NCBI GenBank assembly: GCA_023462275.1
Contig: JAEWYD010000062.1
Location: 1-6,566, forward strand
Reading direction: 5' to 3'
Length of the DNA: 6,566 bases
Source: Actinomycetes bacterium
GTDB lineage: Bacteria; Actinomycetota; Actinomycetes; Actinomycetales; Cellulomonadaceae
Below the pieces are notes generated by a model. The model saw only the letters and a list, made by a program, of their open reading frames with translations, was not told where the DNA came from and made no database searches. Below are positions 1-6,566 of the stretch, in pieces. The position numbers and the translations under genes are program-made. Position 1 is the first letter of the stretch; each line of letters starts with the position of its first letter.

Positions 1-60
1 GGCCTGTCGGTGGGCCGGCCGGTGGCGCGGCGGGCGGCGCGGCCGACGGCCCCGACGGCG

Positions 61-1443
61 TCAGCGCCGACCGGCGCTCTTGACGGCGTACATCCGCGCG
101 TCCGCCGTCGCCAGCAGCAGGTCGACCGGCGCGGTGGGGTCCGTCGTCAGGGCGTAGCCGATGCTGGCGCCGACCGACACGGTGGTGGACGGCAGCGTGA
201 TCGGCTGCTCGAGCGCGGTGACCAGGCGTTCGACGACGGCGCGCACCTCGTCCTCGTCGCGCACCTCGGTGAGCAGGACGCCGAACTCGTCGCCGCCCAG
301 CCGGCCGAGGTGGTCGTGCCCGCGCAGCGACGTGGCGAGCCGGCGCGCGGCCACCACCAGGACGTCGTCGCCGGCCTGGTGGCCGAGGTTGTCGTTGACG
401 TCCTTGAAGCGGTCGAGGTCGATGAACAGGAAGGCGACGGCCGCGCCGGGCCCGGCCTGCGGGAGGGTCGCCCGCACGCGCCGGATGAGCTCGGCGCGGT
501 TGGGCAGCTGCGTGAGGTCGTCGTGCGCCGCGGCGTGCTGCAGCGCGCGCTGGTCGCGGAGCCGGTCGCTCACGTCCCGCTGCTGGATGACGATGCCCTC
601 CACGAGCGCGTCGTCGAGCAGGTTGTGGAACGTCCACTCGTACCAGCGGTGCTCGAGGCTCGCGTGGACCACCAGCACGTCCATGCTGGCGCGGGCGTCG
701 CCGCCGCGGCCGGCGAGCTCCGCGAGGCGGTCCGCCACGGCCTGGCGGTGCTCGGCGTCGACGATGTCGAGCAGGGGGCGGCCCACCAGCTCGGCGGGCG
801 TGTAGCCCATGGCGCGCTCGACCGCCGGGCTCACGTAGGTGAGGCGCCCGACGGCGTCGCTCACCGTGAGCACGTCCGTCGAGCTCTCCATGAGGGCGCG
901 CAGGCGCGCCTCGGCCCGCAGCAGCGCCTCCGCGGCGGCGCGCTGGTCGGTGGCGCCGCGCGAGATAGCCGCGATGGACGCGAGAGCGATGACGAGGAGG
1001 AAGCCGGCGCCCGCGTGCGAGGCGGCGCGGTCGACGACGGAGGCGATGCTTCCCAGTCCCACGGCGACCTCGCCGATGAGCGTCGTGACCACCACGACCA
1101 GCGCCCCGTGCACCGACGTCCGCACGGTCGCGCGGTTGAGCAGCGGCACCGACACCAGGGTGGTCGCAGCGGGGACGAGCATGCTCCAGCCGGCGAACCA
1201 GCAGAAGGCCGCGGCGACGGCGGCGGCGACGGTGAGGCGCAGGGCGGGCAGGTCCTCGAGCCGACCGCTGCCGAGCTGCGCCTGGGACCGGTCGTCGCCG
1301 ACGAGGATCACGAGCGGCAGCAGCAGCCCGAGCACCCACGGGTCGCCGGTGACGAGGTCGACGCTGCGGAGCCAGAGCAGCACCGGGACGGCCGCGGCGA
1401 GCACGACGAGCGCCACCACGGTGGTGCGCAGGTGGCTCGCCAT
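61..1443 (-). CDS. Membrane-anchored PAS-GGDEF diguanylate cyclase
   Basis: Predicted to make cyclic di-GMP from two GTP at the inner face of the membrane. With the start at 1443 it has 460 residues. Hydrophobic segments at about 8-25, 36-49, 68-102 (probably two helices), 112-135 and 145-162 form a membrane sensor region. A PAS domain follows at about 180-295 (YVSPAVERAMGYTPAELVG), then a complete GGDEF domain: DDLTQLPNR near 308-316, metal ligand D342 in FIDLDRFK, and the active-site motif GGDEF at 383-387. The inhibitory I-site RxxD (RGHD, 374-377) lies five residues before it, so product feedback is expected. I see no EAL domain. An ATG at 1482 would add 13 residues, but those codons include CTT, GGA and GGA, unlike the almost all-G/C third positions that begin at 1443, so I prefer 1443. 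Neither start has a strong ribosome site. The PAS ligand and the target process cannot be told. Confidence 0.93.
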   Translation of the reverse strand: MASHLRTTVVALVVLAAAVPVLLWLRSVDLVTGDPWVLGLLLPLVILVGDDRSQAQLGSGRLEDLPALRLTVAAAVAAAFCWFAGWSMLVPAATTLVSVPLLNRATVRTSVHGALVVVVTTLIGEVAVGLGSIASVVDRAASHAGAGFLLVIALASIAAISRGATDQRAAAEALLRAEARLRALMESSTDVLTVSDAVGRLTYVSPAVERAMGYTPAELVGRPLLDIVDAEHRQAVADRLAELAGRGGDARASMDVLVVHASLEHRWYEWTFHNLLDDALVEGIVIQQRDVSDRLRDQRALQHAAAHDDLTQLPNRAELIRRVRATLPQAGPGAAVAFLFIDLDRFKDVNDNLGHQAGDDVLVVAARRLATSLRGHDHLGRLGGDEFGVLLTEVRDEDEVRAVVERLVTALEQPITLPSTTVSVGASIGYALTTDPTAPVDLLLATADARMYAVKSAGRR

Positions 1444-1519
1444 CGTCGTCCGTCCGCCGTCGGGTCCCGTCAGCCCAAGCATCGACCGGATCGGCCCCGT
1501 GGATGAGCCGTTCGGCCGA

Positions 1520-2443
1520 TCAGGTGATGTGGAGGAACTCCAGGACGCTGCCCGGAAGCAGGGCGTACCCGACGAACGCGACGACGTCGAGCGTCGTGTG
1601 CGCGACGACGAGCGGCATGACGCGCCGTCGCCGCAGGTAGTAGCCGGTGAACAGCAGGCCCATGACGACGTTGCCGACCGCCATCCCGGGCCCCTGGTAC
1701 AGGTGGTACGACCCGCGCAGCAGGGCGGAGGCCGCGAGGATCGCCGGGACGCCCCAGCGCAGCTCGCGCAGGCGCTCGGTGAGGTACGCGACGGCGACGA
1801 CCTCCTCCAGGAGCGCGTTCTGGGCGGCGGCGAGGATGAGGATGCTGACCGTCCACCAGTGGTCGCCGAGGCCCGCGGGGTTGACGCTGGCGCTCAGGCC
1901 CAGGGTGCGCGCGAGGACGTAGAGGCCGAGGCCGGGGATGCCGATCACACCCGCCAGCGCGACGCCGACGGCGAGGTCGCGGCCGGGCTGGGAGCTGTCG
2001 AGCCCGATGCGGCGCGCGGCGCGGCGGCCGGGCTCGGCGAGCAGGTAGAGGGCCAGGGCGACAGGGACGAGCGCGAAGCCGATCGCGAGGATTTGGTAGA
2101 CGAGGTCGAGCCAGACGCGGTCCGACCGCGCGGGGTTGAGGACCGCGACCTGACGGGCGAGCGCCTCCTCGCGCGTGTAGCGGTCGATCAGCCGCACCAC
2201 GGCGTAGACGCCGGCCTGCCCGAGGGAGAGGCCGAGGACGATCCAGACCTCGGCCGTGATCCGCCGGCGCCACGCCGCCGTGCCGGTGCCCGCTGCGCTG
2301 GTGCCGGCCGTGCTGGTGTCCGGCCGGCCGGCGTCGGGCGGGAAGGTGCCCGGCTGGGGGACGTCGTCCGAGGCGTACCGGGGGTGCGCGAGCGCGCCCG
2401 GCCCGTGCCCGGCGTCGGGCACCGAGGTGGTCGGCTCGCTCAC
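1520..2443 (-). CDS. CPBP-family (CAAX protease/bacteriocin-processing-like) membrane protein
   Basis: A 307-residue integral membrane protein of the CPBP (Abi/Rce1-like) family, whose members are intramembrane metalloproteases or their relatives. The first 60 residues are rich in Pro, Ala, Thr, Gly and Asp, with no hydrophobic stretch, and look like a disordered cytoplasmic tail. Hydrophobic segments follow at about 65-85, 112-136, 155-180, 196-213, 231-245, 253-270 and 275-300. Family motifs are visible: the paired glutamates E213-E214, a second motif around SYHLYQG with H247, and HTTLD with H282 and D286. The arginine that usually follows the glutamates (EExxxR) is valine here (EEVVAV). 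I recall EEVxVV-type variants in actinobacterial homologues. The start is GTG; no in-frame Met occurs before residue 254. The ribosome site is weak, but TAGGTT, a possible -10, ends 6 nt before GTG, so a leaderless mRNA is possible. Substrate unknown; proteolytic activity is not proven. Confidence 0.88.
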   Translation of the reverse strand: MSEPTTSVPDAGHGPGALAHPRYASDDVPQPGTFPPDAGRPDTSTAGTSAAGTGTAAWRRRITAEVWIVLGLSLGQAGVYAVVRLIDRYTREEALARQVAVLNPARSDRVWLDLVYQILAIGFALVPVALALYLLAEPGRRAARRIGLDSSQPGRDLAVGVALAGVIGIPGLGLYVLARTLGLSASVNPAGLGDHWWTVSILILAAAQNALLEEVVAVAYLTERLRELRWGVPAILAASALLRGSYHLYQGPGMAVGNVVMGLLFTGYYLRRRRVMPLVVAHTTLDVVAFVGYALLPGSVLEFLHIT

Positions 2444-2449
2444 GCGGTC

Positions 2450-2455
2450 AACCTA
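2450..2455 (-). promoter_or_regulatory. Possible -10 element giving a leaderless CPBP transcript
   Basis: On the minus strand TAGGTT fits the TANNNT -10 pattern and is separated from the GTG start by GACCGC, so transcription would begin at or next to the start codon. Leaderless mRNAs are common in actinobacteria, and the absence of a good Shine-Dalgarno sequence agrees with this. No convincing -35 is seen, and one TANNNT hexamer is weak evidence. Confidence 0.25.
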
Positions 2456-2512
2456 CGCGGCCGCGCTGTGCACCGCCTGTGCCGCCCCTGTGCCGCCCCA
2501 CCTCCCCGTCCG

Positions 2513-2571
2513 CAAACTGGAGCGAAGTGCGGGGACACGCCCGGCGTGTCCGTGTACTTCGCTCCAGTTTG
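2513..2571. terminator. 59-nt hairpin after copA; probable terminator or REP-like palindrome
   Basis: The outer arms CAAACTGGAGCGAAGT (2513-2528) and ACTTCGCTCCAGTTTG (2556-2571) are perfect 16-bp inverted repeats. An inner pair, GGACACGC (2533-2540) and GCGTGTCC (2544-2551), is also perfect, with a 3-nt loop; only 2529-2532 against 2552-2555 is imperfect. The hairpin begins 18 nt past the copA stop, where a terminator for the copper operon would lie, and precedes the CPBP gene. There is no U-run beyond the stem apart from the TTTG in the arm itself. Terminators without U-tails are often proposed in high-GC actinomycetes. The length and perfection exceed what termination needs, so a dispersed palindromic repeat is an equal possibility. 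Confidence 0.6.
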
Positions 2572-2589
2572 GGGGAAGGGCGCGGCGGG

Positions 2590-5151
<2,562 letters not shown>

Positions 5152-5226
5152 GCGATCACGTCCTGTGGAGCTGGTGGAACCGGAACTGCCCTGGGATGCG
5201 CGCTCGGGTGGGAGCGGCGCGGTGGC

Positions 5227-5457
5227 TCAGAGGAGCGAGCGCGGCGGCGCGAGCGTGTAGCCCGCCTCGTCGATGGCGGCGGCGATCGCCTCGTCGGAGA
5301 CGGGCTCGGCCGCGGTGATCGTCACGTGCGAGGTGCCGCCCGAGACGAGGTCGACGGCGACGTCGCTCACGCCGTCGATCGCGGTCAGCTCCTCGGTGAC
5401 GGCCTTGACGCAGTGGCCGCAGGTCATGCCCTGGACGTCGACGGTCTGGGTGCTCAT
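5227..5457 (-). CDS. copZ: CopZ-like Cu(I) chaperone (single HMA domain)
   Basis: A 76-residue soluble protein that is one heavy-metal-associated domain. The Cu(I)-binding motif MTCGHC is at 11-16, with Cys13 and Cys16 as ligands, and the sequence runs through to the typical C-terminal EAGY. Proteins of this family bind Cu(I) in the cytoplasm and pass it to the CopA ATPase or to the CsoR sensor. The ATG at 5457 follows a strong AGGAGAA (5461-5467) at 3 nt spacing. It is the middle gene of the copper operon, 49 nt after csoR and 75 nt before copA. The leaders of copZ and copA share CCACAGGA over their Shine-Dalgarno sequences. No signal peptide is present, which fits a cytoplasmic chaperone. 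The main alternative name is a generic heavy-metal-associated domain protein; the context favours copper. Confidence 0.95.
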   Translation of the reverse strand: MSTQTVDVQGMTCGHCVKAVTEELTAIDGVSDVAVDLVSGGTSHVTITAAEPVSDEAIAAAIDEAGYTLAPPRSLL

Positions 5458-5460
5458 GGG

Positions 5461-5467
5461 TTCTCCT
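5461..5467 (-). promoter_or_regulatory. Ribosome binding site of copZ
   Basis: AGGAGAA on the minus strand, 3 nt before the ATG at 5457. It is the best Shine-Dalgarno match in the window and fixes the copZ start. The very short spacing is slightly unusual. Confidence 0.7.
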
Positions 5468-5506
5468 GTGGTGGGTTCGGTGGTGGTGGACGGGGCGGTG
5501 GTGACG

Positions 5507-5788
5507 TCAGCTCCGGACGAGCCGCGCGATGGCGTCGGCCGCCTCGCGGACCTTCTCGGCGCCGGCCTGGTCGGACTCGCGGGCGGCGTGCACGACGCAG
5601 TGGCCGAGGTGGTCCTCGACGAGCCCGAGGCTCACGGCCTGGAGCGCCTTCGTGACGGCGGACACCTGGGTGAGGATGTCGATGCAGTACTCGTCCTCCT
5701 CCACCATGCGCGCGATGCCGCGGACCTGCCCCTCGATGCGTCGGAGCCGCTTGAGGTAGTCGTCCTTGGTGCCGCTGTAGCCCGCCAT
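5507..5788 (-). CDS. csoR: CsoR-family copper-sensing transcriptional repressor
   Basis: A 93-residue all-helical DNA-binding repressor; family members are tetramers that leave their operator when Cu(I) binds. It begins MAGYSGTKDDYLKRLRRIEG, the usual CsoR first helix with the basic DNA-contacting patch, followed by QVRGIARMVEEDEYC. The three Cu(I) ligands of the family are present: Cys35, His60 and Cys64, matching Cys36, His61 and Cys65 of the M. tuberculosis protein. The Cys-His-Cys set points to copper rather than to the related nickel (RcnR) or formaldehyde (FrmR) sensors. The frame stays open upstream to 6367, but the ATG at 5788 is the true start: it has GGGGGAA about 4 nt upstream and the N-terminus aligns with the family, while the extension is repeat DNA. 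It is the first gene of the operon with copZ and copA and is probably autoregulated through the operator at 5832-5850. Confidence 0.96.
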   Translation of the reverse strand: MAGYSGTKDDYLKRLRRIEGQVRGIARMVEEDEYCIDILTQVSAVTKALQAVSLGLVEDHLGHCVVHAARESDQAGAEKVREAADAIARLVRS

Positions 5789-5831
5789 GGCTTCCCCCGT
5801 CTCGTCGGTGCGGTACGACCGTGCAGAACAC

Positions 5832-5850
5832 GGTACCCCCGTAGGGTATT
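5832..5850 (-). promoter_or_regulatory. Predicted CsoR operator
   Basis: On the plus strand this reads GGTACCCCCGTAGGGTATT, with inverted arms TACCC and GGGTA around a 5-nt centre. It closely resembles the B. subtilis CsoR site, recalled as ATACCCTACGGGGGTAT in the other orientation. It lies 44 nt upstream of the csoR start and covers the predicted -10, so bound CsoR would block RNA polymerase on its own operon. Site recognition is from memory of the motif and is not tested. Confidence 0.85.
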
Positions 5851-5871
5851 CCAGACAGGGACTTCTGTCCC
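5843..5871 (-). promoter_or_regulatory. Predicted promoter of csoR-copZ-copA
   Basis: On the minus strand a -35-like GGGACA (5866-5871) is separated by exactly 17 nt from a -10-like TACCCT (5843-5848), which is part of the CsoR operator. The match to TTGACA/TATAAT is partial: four of six at -35, three of six at -10. Transcription would start near 5836, leaving a leader of about 48 nt. The -35 overlaps a small perfect inverted repeat GGGAC-TTCT-GTCCC (5858-5871), which may be incidental or a second binding site. No other promoter is evident between csoR and copA, so the three genes are probably one transcript. Confidence 0.55.
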
Positions 5872-5897
5872 GAGTCGCACCGGGACTATTCGGGTGC

Positions 5898-5936
5898 TCG
5901 TCTCGGCCGGGCGGTCGTCTCGGGCGGGCGGTCGTC
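5898..5936. repeat. 17-bp short tandem repeat
   Basis: The unit TCGTCTCGGCCGGGCGG (5898-5914) is followed by TCGTCTCGGGCGGGCGG (5915-5931, one change) and a partial third copy TCGTC (5932-5936). It lies between the csoR promoter and the larger repeat array. Function unknown; slippage within GC-rich non-coding DNA could produce it. Confidence 0.7.
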
Positions 5937-5999
5937 CTTCCGCGGACGGGGCGGCGCTGGATCGGGTCCTGCACGCCCGGACCGACGACAGGCGCGGGA

Positions 6000-6021
6000 A
6001 CTGCCTTCCGCGGAAAGCAGT
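6000..6021. repeat. 22-bp imperfect palindrome, copy 1
   Basis: ACTGC-C-TTCCGCGGAA-A-GCAGT: a perfect 10-bp core, TTCCGCGGAA, and perfect 5-bp outer arms, with one mismatched pair between them. It lies within the first 163-bp unit. It could form a small hairpin or bind a dimeric protein. Confidence 0.75.
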
Positions 6022-6162
6022 ACTCGCAAGACAAGTGGTCCGCCCCGCCGTCAGCCCGCCCGTCTTCTCGAAGACAAGAGGTCCCTGTGCCAGCCCGTCT
6101 TCCCGCGGACGGGGCGGCGCTGGATCGGGTCTTGCGCGCCCGGACGGACGACAGGCGCGGAA

Positions 6163-6184
6163 ACTGCCTTCCGCGGAATGCAGT
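6163..6184. repeat. 22-bp imperfect palindrome, copy 2
   Basis: The same palindrome in the second 163-bp unit. The only change is at the already mismatched position (T instead of A), so the symmetric bases are all kept while flanking bases have diverged. This is slight evidence that the symmetry matters. Confidence 0.75.
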
Positions 6185-6279
6185 ACTCGCAAGACAAGTG
6201 GTCCGCCCCGCCGTCAGCCCGCCCGTCTTCTCGCAAGACAAGTGGTCCGCCCCGCCATCAGCCCGCCCGCCGCCCGCCG

Positions 6280-6566
6280 TCAGCCCGCCGCGCCGCCGAC
6301 GGCGACCGCCAGCGACTCGAGGCCGTCCACCGCCAGGGAGCCGGCGGTCTGCGCGGCGAACCGCCACGTGCCGTCGACGGCGACCGTGGGTCCGTCGTCC
6401 GACCGGGCGCCGCCCAGACCCGCCAGCTGTTCGCGCACGACGCCGGCCGCCTCGTCCGGGCCCGTCTCGCCCGCGTGCCCGACCGGCGTCCGGAAGCGGA
6501 GCTCGAGGCGGTCGGGCGCCTGCGCGGCGCCATCGGCCGTGATGGTCAGGCCGACCGGCTCCGTAC
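6280..6566 (-). CDS. Unrecognised protein, C-terminal fragment
   Basis: The minus-strand frame beginning with codon 6564-6562 runs 94 residues to TGA at 6282-6280; the 5' part lies beyond the window. This frame is chosen because its codons end in G or C almost throughout and its amino-acid mix is ordinary (LTITADGAAQAPDRLELRFR, then FAAQTAGSLAVDGLESLAVAV near the end), while the other frames give Arg/Ser-rich text. The visible part alternates short hydrophobic beta-like runs with polar stretches. I see no membrane segment, metal-binding motif or catalytic signature, and I do not recognise the family. Its stop codon sits in GCCGTCAGCCCGCC (plus strand), a motif that recurs inside the adjacent repeat array, so the 3' end of the gene may itself be repeat-derived. 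No link to the copper genes can be inferred. Confidence 0.6.
   Translation of the reverse strand, partial: TEPVGLTITADGAAQAPDRLELRFRTPVGHAGETGPDEAAGVVREQLAGLGGARSDDGPTVAVDGTWRFAAQTAGSLAVDGLESLAVAVGGAAG

Larger units (their letters stand above)
5940..6249. repeat. 163-bp tandem duplication with ~44-bp sub-repeats
   Basis: Positions 5940-6070 match 6103-6233 at a constant offset of 163 with five substitutions and no gap over 131 bp (about 96%); similarity continues more weakly to about 6085/6249. Each unit ends with a block, AAGACAAGTGGTCCGCCCCG followed by a GTCAGCCCGCCCGTCTT-like run, which is repeated at once: clean in the second unit (6191 and 6235, period 44) and degenerate in the first (6028 and 6071, period 43). 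Together with the neighbouring short repeat this fills the roughly 400-bp gap between the partial gene and the csoR promoter. I see no supportable gene in it: frames that cross it give low-complexity Arg/Gly/Pro text that repeats with the DNA. Confidence 0.9.

Noticed and set aside
1..60. Terminator or gene in the first 60 bases
   Set aside because: There are small GC-rich inverted repeats such as GGCCGACGGCC, but in such GC-rich DNA they are expected by chance and nothing else supports a feature.
5940..6260. CRISPR array
   Set aside because: There are only two large units and imperfect sub-units joined directly, with no regular unique spacers and no cas genes in the window.
5940..6260. Insertion sequence or integrated element
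   Set aside because: I found no transposase or integrase fragment, terminal inverted repeats or target-site duplication; the tandem layout fits local duplication better.
5789..6367. N-terminal extension of the csoR frame up to 6367
   Set aside because: It would run through the operator, promoter and repeat array and give repeated low-complexity sequence. CsoR similarity begins at the Met at 5788, which has its own ribosome site.
6258..6533. Minus-strand frame of about 91 residues overlapping the partial gene
   Set aside because: It is Arg/Ser/Ala-rich and overlaps the frame that ends at 6280, which has much better third-position G/C content.

Overview
The window is very GC-rich, with G or C in nearly every third codon position. 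It carries a CsoR-type copper operon of the kind common in actinomycetes. A high-GC actinomycete, perhaps of the Cellulomonas/Promicromonospora group, is the best guess from composition and gene types; this is inference, not identification. All five complete genes and one partial gene read leftward (minus strand). Long open frames on the plus strand are GC-driven shadows.

Right to left, in the direction of transcription: (1) 6280-6566 is the C-terminal end of an unrecognised gene that enters from outside the window. (2) 5872-6279 is a non-coding stretch of about 400 bp made of repeats: a 163-bp unit present in two tandem copies about 96% identical over 131 bp, each holding a roughly 44-bp sub-repeat and a 22-bp imperfect palindrome built on TTCCGCGGAA, followed by a 17-bp short tandem repeat. 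(3) 5832-5871 is a predicted promoter whose -10 hexamer lies inside a recognisable CsoR operator. (4) 5788 to 2590 is the copper-efflux operon csoR - copZ - copA: a Cu(I)-sensing repressor, a Cu(I) chaperone and a P1B-1 Cu(I)-exporting ATPase. (5) 2513-2571 is a very long hairpin just after copA. (6) 1520-2443 is a CPBP-family membrane protease-like protein. (7) 61-1443 is a membrane-anchored PAS-GGDEF diguanylate cyclase.

The copper genes form a self-contained homeostasis unit. Cu(I) binding should release CsoR from its operator, CopZ would carry Cu(I), and CopA would pump it out of the cytoplasm. The other two genes have no visible functional link to copper.

The unusual content is palindromic and repeated DNA of three unrelated sequence types in 6.5 kb. 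The most striking is a 36-bp near-perfect palindrome plus a third partial copy, placed in frame inside the copA nucleotide-binding domain and read in two different frames, where it adds an atypical linker to the protein.
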